Shown piece by piece: positions 12,465 through 23,539 of a stretch of DNA of 64,000 bases; position 1 is the first letter of the stretch; each line of letters opens with the position of its first letter. The notes under the pieces are model-generated. The model did no database searches, was not told the DNA's origin, and was given only the letters and a program-made list of their open reading frames with translations. A program made the translations under genes and the position numbers. The DNA comes from Fagopyrum homotropicum (Eukaryota; Streptophyta; Magnoliopsida; Caryophyllales; Polygonaceae). Location: the NCBI GenBank assembly GCA_033239125.1, contig BSWB01000004.1, positions 29,633,501-29,697,500 on the forward strand. Direction: 5' to 3'.

Positions 12465-15400
12465 TCTGGGTTGGCAACAATGGCACTTGAAATCTTCTAA
12501 AAGACCGAATGTATAAAATAATCAGAACCCGAAAGGGGTCTAAGATTTTCAAAAACGGATTTTGATTTTTACACACGTGCATAGTCGGGTTGTTGGGTTA
12601 GTAGTACGTCGGACCACCATCGTTCTCCGTGGATCTCTGCAACTTGGAATGATAGGTGTTAGTATATAGAGTTATATCGATATGTTTTAATTATATAAAT
12701 GTGTATGTTTAGCATGTTAGTATCCTTTAGTTATGATATCATGAATCGATTATCGCCTCATGATAAATCGGTAACGGACTTGAAGAGTTTTCAACACGAG
12801 ATAATGGATTCAGACTGAGGATCGAGTGTTATACTCTGGTGGGCGTCCTTGTGACCATATAAATCATCCGAAGAACGAGTGGGCAAAGAAGTACAGATGT
12901 GGAGACAATTTTCACCACAAGTACCGTCCGAGGGGAAAGGAATCCCCGAGTCAACACAGGCAGAAGGAACAGGAAGTCATACAAGGGACTTGGTCGTATG
13001 AGGCTGAGAGATGAATTAGAAGAATCATGTAAGAGACGACGAGAGATCGGATTAGAGATAACGATAAGGGAACAAAAATCATACAGAACGGAGTACAACC
13101 AAGATTTGCAGAATAAAAGATGTTATAATCAAGGCAAACACCGCCACATGCAAGCATGGGCATGAGAGTACAAAGAAGATAAGGTGTTGAACCGAGGCGA
13201 AGAATTAAAAGAGTACAAAGACAACCATTGACAAATGAGTTTAAAGACATGAAATAAATTTCATCATCATACAGACGATTTGACTTACTTAGAGATGCAA
13301 GAATTTGTAAGAAATCATGACGTAAGTATCAAATACAATAGAGGTCTGAAATTTAGACAAAAGAATTCCATAAAAGTGGCATTACAACACAACACCAGAT
13401 GAAGGGAGGAATGTTAGAAAGGGATTCTGGTGGACTAAGAAGTCCACAATAACTTCTCATTCACCTAAAGATCTGAGTTACCAACAGTTACAGTCATATT
13501 AGATAACCGCAAACAGATGATGAACCAAGTAAGAATAATTGTGAAGACACGCTTACAAGTTATTGTGGAAACCTTGATAAACTCATTGACGACAAATGAA
13601 TGCTAGGACATCTCATAAGAGAACAAGAGAAGTACAGACTGTGCAAGGAACTAAAGGGGTATTGACAAAGAAACTGGAGAAGATAGATTCTCACCAAGTG
13701 TTTCAAACTTCAAAAGAGATTGAAGAACAATAAGTTCGTGATCTTATAGAAGGTCAACTACAGACTAGTTGGTAGTAACTGGGACATAAACGTGCGGGTC
13801 AACTAGTGGTAACCGGTTGGCATATAAGGAGAATAACCATAGACCTATGAAATAATTTTATAGACATCTGGGGGACCCTTCAAGAGATCAAGGGCGACAA
13901 ATGTGAAGTTAAATAGATACCAGTGCTAATACCCTTAATAGTAACATGAAGTGAGTTCGAACTAGTAACTCTAATTAACAACTTAAGAAGAAAGACTAGA
14001 TGGCCAAGGATGACCCCTTATGTCATTTGAGACCAAGGAAATTGTGTGAGTGAATTACTATCTACTGGCTAAGAAAAGGGTACACATCACAGCTAGAACA
14101 TATGGATTGTAAAAGAAGAATTAGAGGAATAAGAAGCATATGATTTTGATAAGGTTCAATGCCAATGAAGACATAGTGTGGTAGCATTCCATACGAGATA
14201 AACTGCAAGTGGAGGGATGTTAAGGTCATGAGAGTCGCGTAGACGTGCTTACAAGCTATAGTAGAAGATCTAGAAAGGACCATTGATATCAGATGGATGA
14301 CACAGTTGGACTCAAGAAATGGAGTTAGTTCACGGGGGAACTGGAAGTTGGTAATGTAGAGGGAGCTAAAGGAGTATAAATGGATGAACTCAAGTAAGTA
14401 GTGCTCGCCAGGAAATTCAACGGCAAAAGAGGTATGAGAAAAGTAAGTCCCGGAAATGGAGATAAATCAACTATTGACTGACCGACATCAACTGAGGACG
14501 TGCAAGAGTTGTTTGGGGATTGACGAGATATGTACAGTTAAGAAGAGATATCTGTGATTGAGGATTATTGAATTAACTATACCGATGCTTTGGAGGAGTT
14601 CCTCCAGTAGACAACGAAAATCTACTTAGACAACTAAAGGTATAGGGAGAATCGTGTTAGAGGTTACTTCTCGGTTGGTTAAGATCAAACTTCAGTCGAG
14701 TCAGGAAGTTTGGATCCGTGTTAGAAGAATTCCAAAAGTAAACGGAAGAGGTCGTTTTCCAACCGTTATCTTAGTCCCTTAAGGCAAGAAAGGAAGGTAC
14801 TTGGTACTTCACCCGGATAGGACTTATGGTGTAATTGAGAGGGAGAGTGTTGGGTCCATCAATTTGGACTCACGGAAAATGTCCTTACGATTAGCGGGTG
14901 ACAACATAATTATCAAAGTAGAGCAGCGAAAGCGTGATGAGTCCTAACCCACAGAACCGGAAACTCGAGAGTACAACAAATGACGTGTCGAGTTTAAGAC
15001 GATGATAATTGGTGAAATGCGTTTCGTTTAGAAGGAACGTGAAATAGGCTACGTGGAGTGACAAGAAATTTTGTCGAGGAACTGTATCACCAACTAGATA
15101 GACGAGAAAGTATGTGCACGTAGAAGTATAGAAAGAGAGTGATACCCCATTATAGATCCAAGTGAAGCATGCCGACCTAGTCACATGTTGGAAGACCAGT
15201 AAATTTGGAATTTAATACCTAGCATGGTACTTTAGAACGAGTTTCTTGATAAAATAAGAAAGGAAGTAACGAAGTAATAAGGGTGTGTGTAGGGCCTGCA
15301 CTAACAAGCTCAAGGTGAGTAACTATCAAGTTGAATCGAAAGATAGATAAAAAAAAAAAAAAAGTTATGGGAGTGTACTTACAGACCAGTACTCGTACAT

Positions 15401-16266
15401 ATAGAAAACAGAATCTCAAGAGTGGAGTATAAGAAAATTTGTTATCTCGGAACGGAGTCGAGCTGCGTTTTGAGTAAGAGGGATTATATAGGACACAATG
15501 CAATGTTAACAACTATTGAGTAGTGTGAGCAAATGACGGTGATGTGAGATCACCTTGTAACTAATACCGTCATTCCAGACATATTGCATGTCACTCAAGA
15601 CCTTTGGCCTGAGTGTGTAGTCAAGTAAACACAACGAAGGGAAGAAAGTTGACTAGGTTATTTTCTGTACGGTCATCAAAGGACCTGGAGGCGAGTTGTA
15701 AAATGTGACCACTTGAGGCTATAAAGTAGTTTATAAGTGATTGAGCGACTAGTAACCCTCACCCTATTGGAGGGTGTGACCCTAGTTTTATACGGATTCA
15801 GTTTGAGGGATACTTACCAGACAAAGGTTAGGACATCGGCTTAGAGAATCGGGCAATGAAGCCGGATGATACCGGTGAGATATCTAGTTACCACACTAGA
15901 ACGTGTAGTAGGCACTTGTGAGGTCTGTACTTGAAAAGATTTTAGAGTGAGTGGTTTATAAAAAGCCGACGAGGCTACCAAGTATACTATGGATAGTATG
16001 AGACATAACCTTTCAGAGACCTTTGTGAAGATAGTTGTAATCTAGGGAACGACGAGCTAAGGCTTGACCCTATATCTGTGTTATGTTGTGTGACTACTTG
16101 TTTAATTCATGCTTGAGTGCTTAGTCAGGATGTGTGTTATTGATGACCTTGATATGCGGGATACTTATATGTAGAAATGATGACTCTTGTGCGATAACAA
16201 GTTGATACATTAGATTCGTACCTTGAGAGTTGACCTTCTGACTGGCGTACTTTAAGGGGGGATTGA
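12465..16266 (+). pseudogene. Decayed gag-pol internal region of E2
   Basis: No long frame survives. A leader block shared with E4 follows the primer site (TTGGCAACAATGGCACTTG, then a CACCATCG...GTGGATCTC block). Near 13115-13165 the reading CYNQGKHRHMQAW looks like a gag zinc knuckle that has lost a metal-binding cysteine. Near 15970-16035 a stretch aligns with the 3' end of the E4 chromodomain (GACGAGGCTACC...AACCTTTCAGAG). The reverse-strand equivalent in E3 carries the same remnants. RT and integrase are not recognisable to me here. Confidence 0.7.
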
Positions 16267-16423
16267 TGTAATACCCGGAAATATTTCTTTAGGCTATTTC
16301 GGAAACAAATTAGAACTCGACAGTTGTGACCTCTTTCCGGCGCTCTAGTTCTTTTGCATGGACTCCGACATTACGAGTCTTCTTTTAAGTTTCGGGACGA
16401 AACTTATTTTAAGGGGGTACTGA
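16251..16423 (+). other. Second, upstream polypurine tract plus 157-bp extra LTR head
   Basis: TTTAAGGGGGGATTGA (16251-16266) is a polypurine tract followed directly by TGTAATACCCGG at 16267, which looks like an LTR start. The 157 bp 16267-16423 are internal in E2, but their homologue forms the first 157 bp of both LTRs in E3. The true E2 LTR starts only at 16424. Confidence 0.8.
16387..16423 (+). other. Pre-PPT hairpin and polypurine tract of E2
   Basis: AAGTTTCGGGACGAAACTT (16387-16405; 8-bp stem, GGA loop) is followed by TTTTAAGGGGG, then a short spacer, then the 3' LTR. The purine run would prime plus-strand DNA synthesis. The hairpin is found at the same place in E3-E6. Confidence 0.85.
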
Positions 16424-19400
16424 TGTAATATCCGGAATTTTTATTCCGTTTATTTCTGTAACAAACCCGATCTCGATCAGTTGACCCATATCCGTCTACT
16501 TAGTTAGACACATTATTATAAAATTTATCATTTTATGTAGCTTCCCTTCACATAAAATGATAGGATCTTTATAAAATTTTATCATTTTATGTAGCTTACC
16601 TTCACATAAAATGATAGGATTATTATAACCAATCCTAAACTATAACATGATCCGTATCCGTCTATTCCGTAGCCTACCAGTTCCGATCCCTTGACTTCAC
16701 ATAAAATAATAAGTTTAGCCCAAACCCTAAATTAGAGTATGACTCGTCGTTGACAAGTCTGTGACGAAGCTGTGACAAGGTCTGGACAAGTCTGTGACGA
16801 AGCTGTGACAAGGTCTGGACAAGTCTGTGACGAAGCTGTGACAAGGCCAGACAAGTCTGTGACGAGTCTGTGACGAGTCTGTGACAAGGCCAGACAAGTC
16901 TGTGACGAGTCTGTGACAAGCCCAGCCGGCCACTACTTGCCTTGTACAGCCCAGTCCGTGATCTCCTTTCAGCTTGCCAGCTTCAGCCCTCTGCAGCCCA
17001 GCTGCTGCACCCCAGTAGCGCCTGATGCCCTCAGCCAGCCCAGTAGCTTCCAACCTAGCCAGCCCAAGAAGCCCAGCCTCACGTGTCCTCCTCTTCAGCC
17101 GTGCAGCCCATTCCCTAGAAACCCTTCTACGCACGTTTGTATGCCGGAGGAGCGTTAGAGATCTTCCTCATCAATCGCCCTGAAATCACGCAGCAACGGC
17201 TTCCTTTGGCGTCCAGATTCATGCTCGAATGGATGCTGTAGATCTCCTCGCTCATGTGCAGCAGTGTTCGACTATCTTCCTTCTCGTATGTGCAACCTTA
17301 CCGTATCTTCCTTCTCGTATTTGATCTCCTCGTTGGACTCATTCTGCGTGGGAGAGACCGGTGCAGTAAGGCCTCCCTCCTCCTCGTATGTGCACACAAA
17401 GGACCAGTTAGAGCCTCCAGTCCGATCGAACGAGTAAGACCTTCGACCTCCTCTATCTCCTTCGTCCCTTGTCATGTGAGAGAAACTAATCTCTCTGTTT
17501 GTGCTGAGTAACCACCAACAGGAGCAAGGGAGAAGACCTTCTGTCACGCCAGCAAGCAACAACAAAAGATGCAGCCTCTTCCCCTGCGTCTAGCCTTCGC
17601 CTTGCATCATTCGAGGAACCATATGACTTGCTGTAGATGCCTCCTCTCGTCCCTGTCGGTCGAGTAAGACCCGTACCTATCTTCTTTATGTTTCCCCTCC
17701 ATATATACAGATGTTGATAGTCGTCCCAATCTGTTTTGAATCAATATATATAACAGCCTAGGAGCAATCTCAAGAAGCTGTTTCATTTTCTGAGTTTTCA
17801 AAACTATGTTGAGGATCCAACTTCGGGGCCAGATTTGGGTATGCAAGATTCCTCCTTTTTGGCTGAAATTTTTATAGGTTATAGATGAGATATTGTAGTA
17901 GAACATACTAAAATTTCAGAGGAATCCATGTTACGGTTTGAGAGATATGAGGTTTCAAAGTTCAGTTTTATAAATGTGCTGAGTTGAGAAAAACAGCATG
18001 GGATGCTGTTTTGTGAGATAGTTTAGAATAGGCTTTTGATCTCTGTTAGGCTTGAATTTTTGATATGATATAGTTGACATCTTGTTGTAGATCATATTAA
18101 AATTTGGGAAGAATCGGAGTTACGGTTCGAGAGTTATTGTGCTTCAAAGTTGACGTTTTTATATATGTGCTGAGTGTTGGGGGAAAACAGCAAGTGATGC
18201 TGTTTTGTGAGATGATTTTGAATAAGCTCTTGATATCCGTTGGACTTGAATTTTGGATATGATATAGTTTACATATTGTTGTAGAACATATTAAAATTTG
18301 AGAGGCATCCAGCGAGTGGTTTGGGATTTACGATTTTTCCAAGATTGAGTCGTAAGCAGTTTTTCTGTTGTGCTGAAATTCGGTTTTGGGAGATAGTTTT
18401 AATATAGGATTTTGACCTCCTTTGCAGCTAAATTTTGGATATATTATAGGTACGATTTTATAGTAGAACATATCAAAATTTGGGATAAATCCAGTGAGTG
18501 GTTTAGGAGTTATGATTTTTCAAAGTGTACTCAGATTTTGGCTAAGTATAGAATTTGTAAAGAGAGTAGTCAACTTTAGGAATTTTTATAAAACTGTTGA
18601 ATGAACAGTTTGGAGAAATTCTTTCTCCTAAAGTTAGATAGGAAATCATAGATAATCTAGGGATTTAAGTCGGAATTTTTATAAGCGGTTACGAATTTTA
18701 TATTTGGAATCGAAGTTAGACCTGTACGATTTCCCGGAAAATAGTAACATAGGAAAAATGTCAGCTTGGAACCCAACGAAACTTTGGGAGTTGGAATATG
18801 ATTTTAGAATCTCAAATAGGAGTTTAGACATGAATTTTAGAATTTTCGGGAATTTCGGGACCAAGGGTAAAATGGTCATTTTACCCTAAATTAATACTGC
18901 AACTAGTTATGTCTTAATATATTATTCTATTTTAGAAGTCTTAGACTTCTAACTACGTAGGAGTGTGCTAATGCACTTATCTCCTTTGACAGGCAACTGA
19001 GTTGCTACAGTTTACAGAGCGAGTTGGTTTACAAAGAGTCGAGCTTTATATCAGGTAAGTCCTTTGGGCTTACTTAGCTGACTTCTAAATATGAGTACAA
19101 ATGATGATGGTGGTGTGTGATTGAAATGTTTATGGAGATAGGTTGTGATATAAAATTACCGACCTATATTTTGGCCTAAGAGTAACGGGCGGTGGCATTC
19201 TGCTCAGTAGCTTGCGGGCGCTGGGGGTTTCTTTTGGGACTAGTCCATACGTGGTTTATTTTGTTTCTGCTTGTGTTTGTGCTGTTATCATTTTTGCTTA
19301 TATTTGGATAGTTAGCTAACGGTTTATCCGTGTTGTAGATCTGTAGAGATAGACAGTTGCAGAGAGATCCGGAATGGATGGTCAGCCGGGTCCACGTACT

Positions 19401-19641
19401 CATTAGATGGGGATGGGGGAGTCTTCCATACGTCATGCATGTTATGTATCTTTATATATGTTTGTAAGGCTGTCACATGTTTACGTTTATACCATTAAAA
19501 ATATTATGTTTTAGAAATTGTTTTAAATACATTTGTGCCTTGTTGTAAGATCCAAGTAATGTTGTTGTTAAACCAAGGTCGGGACCCATTGTGAGGTCCT
19601 AACCAGTAGCTCCCCGAGTTCCGAGAATTTGGGGTGTTACA
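16424..19641 (+). repeat. 3' LTR of E2
   Basis: 3,218 bp. It matches the 5' LTR except for scattered substitutions and a 160-bp deletion at 19257/19258, corresponding to 11906-12065 of the 5' LTR, with GTTT at both breakpoints. The deletion removes part of the intron-like block, including leader hairpin D, and must postdate integration. Confidence 0.92.
16526..16616 (+). other. Pair of U3 hairpins in E2 3' LTR
   Basis: Same two 37-nt hairpins as at 9174-9264, at 16526-16562 and 16580-16616. Confidence 0.85.
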
Positions 19642-19646
19642 ATATT

Positions 19647-20350
19647 GATGATAAAAAAAACATTTTCAAAGGTTAATGACTCTAACGTTGTGCACCTTTG
19701 GAAGGAGACTTAAGCCTCTCATTTGTTGAACCCGTTGACATGTAAAATATACTTGGTTTTCCACGAACCCTTCAACAACAATTGATCATCATAAAGGGTA
19801 TATTGATTCAATATTTCTCCAAGAGAGTGTTAAAATGGTGTTCATCATCCAACACATTCAAATTGAAGTTATTATTACAACGGGTGACTTTTTATGAATA
19901 AGACAATTTATCAAAATTGCTCCCGCACGAGCATACTTAACTTCAGAGTTCTTTGTCCTCACTGGACCACTAAAAAGAAGAATTTTTTTTGACATGGGTA
20001 GCAATCCATCCTTATAAGTTAACCATAAATCTCCATTCAAATGATGCAGATAACAATTTTACCAGGTGTTACCGCTTCTAACTCCAATTTGAACGTATTG
20101 GAAGATGAATCCGTTTTTAATGTTTTTGGAGAAAATTTTGGATGAATATAATCTGTTTTGATGACCGAATAACGTTGAACGGGTATACTTGTAGAATTTA
20201 TAGATTCTTTCTATCGTGATTGAAATATATTATAAGGTGTATACAAAAAACAAAAGCAATAATCATTATTGAAACTCTCAATTGATTATACCAACCAACT
20301 AAATTAACTATAATATTTAATAATCATATAATATCCAAGTGAATCAACCG
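19647..20350. repeat. 1,741-bp tandem repeat, unit 2, right part
   Basis: Continues unit 2 after E2 and contains the roughly 60-codon minus-strand frame (19858-20040), which differs from units 1 and 3 by a few residues. Unit 2 totals 1,682 bp, which is 1,741 minus its 59-bp deletion. Confidence 0.85.
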
Positions 20351-20460
20351 ATATATTCATTTGTGTGGGATTAATTATTCATTATCAATATTGTTAGATA
20401 TTAAGTAACACATCAAAAGATTTATTAGTTTTTTCCATAATATTCTTTAAATCTCAAATA
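20351..20460. repeat. 1,741-bp tandem repeat, unit 3, first part
   Basis: Start of unit 3 ('atatattcatttgtg', the variant shared with unit 4), cut after 110 bp by E3. Confidence 0.85.
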
Positions 20461-23227
20461 TGTAACACCCCAAATTCTCGGAACTCGGGGAGCTACTGGT
20501 TAGGACCTCACAATGGGTCCCGACCTTGGTTTAACAACAACATTACTTGGATCTTACAACAAGGCACAAATGTATTTAAAACAATTTCTAAAACATAATA
20601 TTTTTAATGGTATAAACGTACACATGTGACAGCCTTACAAACATATATAAAGATACATAACATGCATGACGTATGGAAGACTCCCCCGTCCCCATCTAAT
20701 GAGTACGTGGACCCGGCTGACCATCCGTTCCGGATCTCTCTGCAACTGTCTATCTCTACAGATCTACAACACGGATAAACCGTTAGCTAACTATCCAAAT
20801 ATAAGCAAAAATGATAACAGCACAAACACAAGCAGAAACAAAATAAACAAACATCATGCTGGCACTCAACCGTTTATTATCTATTATTTAAGTGATTCAC
20901 ATTATTCAATTTAAGTTGTGGCACGAGAATTTTTTTTAGTTCTCGCCTCCGTTCCTTATCCAACTGGTGTAGGTCTAGCTGACTTCCACTGGTAGCATCA
21001 CTACAAACCACGTATGGACTAGTCCCGAAAGAAACCCCCAGCGCCCGCAAGCTACTGAGCAGAATGCCACCGCCCGTTACTCTTAGGCCAAAATATAGGT
21101 CGGTAATTATATATCACAACCTATCTCCATAAACATTTCAATCACACACCACCATCATCATTTATACTCATATTTAGAAGTCAGCTAAGTAAGCCCAAAG
21201 GTTTTACCTGATATAAAGCTCGACTCTTTGTACACCAACTCGCTCTGTAAACTGTAACAACTCAGCTGCCTGTCAAAGGAGATAAGTGCATTAGCACACT
21301 CCTACGTAGTTAGAAGTCTAAGACTTCTAAAATAGAATATTATATTAAGACATAACTAGTTGCAGTATTAATTTAGGGTAAAATGACCATTTTACCCTTG
21401 GTCCCGAAATTCCCGAAATTCTAAAAATTCATGTCTAAACTCCTATTTGAGATTCTAAAATCATATTCCAACTCCCAAAGTTTCGTTGGGTTCCAAGCTG
21501 ACATTTTTCCTATGTTACTATTTTCCGGGAAATCGTACAAGTATAACTTCGATTCCAAATATAAAATTCGTAACCGCTTATAAAAATTCCGACGTAAATC
21601 CCTAGATTATCTATGATGTCCTATCTAACTTTAGGAGAAAGAATTTCTCCAAAATGTTCATTCAACAGTTTTATAAAAATTCCTAAAGTTGACTACTCCA
21701 TTTACAAATTCTATACTTAGCCAAAATCTGAGTATACTTCGAAAAATCATCACTCCTAAACCACTCACTGGATTTATCCCAAATTTTGATATGTTCTACT
21801 ATAAAATCTTATCTATAATATATCCAAAATTTAGCTGCAAAGGAGATCAAAATCCTATTTAAAACTATCTCCCAAAACCGAATTTTAGCACAACAGAAAA
21901 ACTGCTTACGACTCAATCTTGGAACAATCGTAAATCCCAAACCACTCGCTGGATGCCTCTCAAATTTTAATATGTTCTACAACAATATGTAAACTATATC
22001 ATATCCAAAATTCAAGTCCAACGGATATCAAGAGCTTATTCAAAATCCTCTCACAAAACAGCATGACTTGCTGTTTTCCCCCAACACTCAGCACATATAT
22101 AAAAACGTCAACTTTGAATCCTTATAAGTCTTAATCCGACCGTTAACTTTCTCTCAATTTTTTACACAGTAAACTACGTATATCTGTCTACCACATATCC
22201 AAAATTCAACGGTGGATGTTCGAGTTAAGGCATTAAACTGCAGCCTTACATTCAGCAGTTTCTACACCAAACAAAAATGAACCTACACCCTTAAGCAAAC
22301 AAGCTCTACTTCTGTTCCCCAGCCAGCAGCCCTAGATGACAACCCATTCAAAATACACACGCAACCAGCAACCTTCCTACTCACTTCTCCCTCACCTACC
22401 TTACCCTCTCTATTGTTGTCCCTAATGTAACAAATGCATACCGAAACAAGAAGAAGCGGAAGGCTAAACTGAGGACTCACAGGGAGGGGAAATTGCGATT
22501 GTCCAAGCGATGTGCGCGGTGTGTCTCGTAACTGGCTGCAAGGAGACGTGCTGGGCGTGTTCGGTCTTGGCTGTAAAGAGAGGTGTGGGCGTGTCCGGTC
22601 TTGGCTGCCACGGGACCTGCTGTACCATGGTGTTGTTACTCAGAAAACAGAAGGGAAGGAGGAGGAGACAGCCTTAGGCTCACCTGGTGGTCGACGGGAA
22701 AGGTTGCAAGGCTTCGGTGGTTGCCAGCGTTGCTGCAAGGCTTCCGTCAGTTGCGACTCGTCCCTGGTCGGAGGTGCGTCGGCAGTCCCGACTGTCCAAA
22801 TTTTACGGTGGTCTGCAGGTTGTTGAACGGTTAGACCCGGCGGTGCAGAAGGAAGATAGAGGGCTCGAGAGGTATATGACCTTACCGTCGTGACAGTCCC
22901 GGAGAGGCTCGAGTTGTACTTGCGGCGGCACTAGCTTCGGCGTCGAGGGAATCGGTGGCTCAGTTTACAGATTGAGCGTGGGAGGCGGGGGTGTTTTAGA
23001 AGGTGATACTTGCAGCGGCATGTAATAGCAGTGTCCGCTTGATTAGTTTGATTAGGTTTAGGATTAGGTTAAGTTTTTTTAATTAGTGGAGGGTTAGGTA
23101 GTTTGGGCCGGCTAAGGGTTATATGGGCCAAGTTAATTTGGGCCTGTTCACCCATTAAAATAAAAGACTGAATTAAACCCTCATTACTCTTACGGAATCG
23201 TTTCTTCGGTTTTTTAAATGTACAATT

Positions 23228-23264
23228 TATCATTTTATGTGAATCAAGGTCACATAAAATGATA
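23228..23264 (-). other. U3 hairpin in E3 3' LTR
   Basis: 37 nt with 15-bp perfect arms TATCATTTTATGTGA / TCACATAAAATGATA and a 7-nt loop. Confidence 0.85.
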
Positions 23265-23345
23265 AAATTTAGTATTGTTTTATTTTATTTAAAAGAACCT
23301 AAGTTGGCGGATTGGAATCCGGTTTTAAAATTTTCGGTTATTACA

Positions 23346-23502
23346 TCAGTGCCCTCTTAAAAGAAGTTTCGTCCCGAAACTTAAAAGAAGACTTGTAACA
23401 TTAGAGGCCATACACAAGAACTAAAGCGCCGGAAAGAGGTCACAACGGTCGAGTTCTAATTTATTTCCGAGGTAGCCGAAAGAAATATTTCCGGGTATTA
23501 CA
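23346..23502 (-). other. 157-bp extra LTR head of E3 with an embedded polypurine tract
   Basis: On the minus strand this begins the LTR, contains the hairpin AAGTTTCGGGACGAAACTT (23364-23382) and a purine run CTTTTAAGAGGG, and is followed by a second LTR-start-like TGTAATAACCG at 23345. The same 157-bp head is in the other LTR at 30536-30692. It corresponds to internal sequence 16267-16423 of E2. Confidence 0.8.
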
Positions 23503-23539
23503 TCAATCCCCCCTTAGAATAAGTTTCGCCCCGAAACTT
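23503..23539 (-). other. Pre-PPT hairpin and polypurine tract of E3
   Basis: On the minus strand AAGTTTCGGGGCGAAACTT (23539-23521) is followed by TATTCTAAGGGGGG and then the LTR. E2 lost 24 bp between TAAG repeats at the equivalent upstream tract. Confidence 0.8.

Larger units (their letters stand above)
9072..19641 (+). mobile_element. E2: non-autonomous Ty3/gypsy retrotransposon with both LTRs
   Basis: 10,570 bp flanked by a perfect duplication ATATT (9067-9071 and 19642-19646); the empty site is seen in unit 1 near 4662. The 5' LTR is 9072-12449 and the 3' LTR 16424-19641. About twenty substitutions separate them by eye (under 1%), plus a 160-bp deletion in the 3' copy. The roughly 4-kb internal region has a primer site and polypurine tract but no usable reading frame. 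E2 therefore could not have supplied its own enzymes and was probably moved by a related active element. Confidence 0.93.
20461..23502 (-). repeat. 3' LTR of E3
   Basis: 3,042 bp, read on the minus strand from TGTAATACCCGG (23502) to GGGGTGTTACA (20461). The donor-like site is damaged here (GTAAAACC) but is GTAAGACC in the other LTR. Plus-strand ORFs at 22512-22893 are antisense readings of the GC-rich leader, also present at 29681-30062; I see no protein family in them. Confidence 0.92.

Noticed and set aside
12899..13165. 88-codon frame in E2 as a real gene
   Set aside because: It matches the antisense-oriented E3 frame at 26804-27058 and a damaged gag zinc knuckle, so it is a retrotransposon remnant.
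22512..22893. Plus-strand ORFs also found at 29681-30062
   Set aside because: They are antisense to the GC-rich leader of minus-strand element E3 and are duplicated only because the LTR is.
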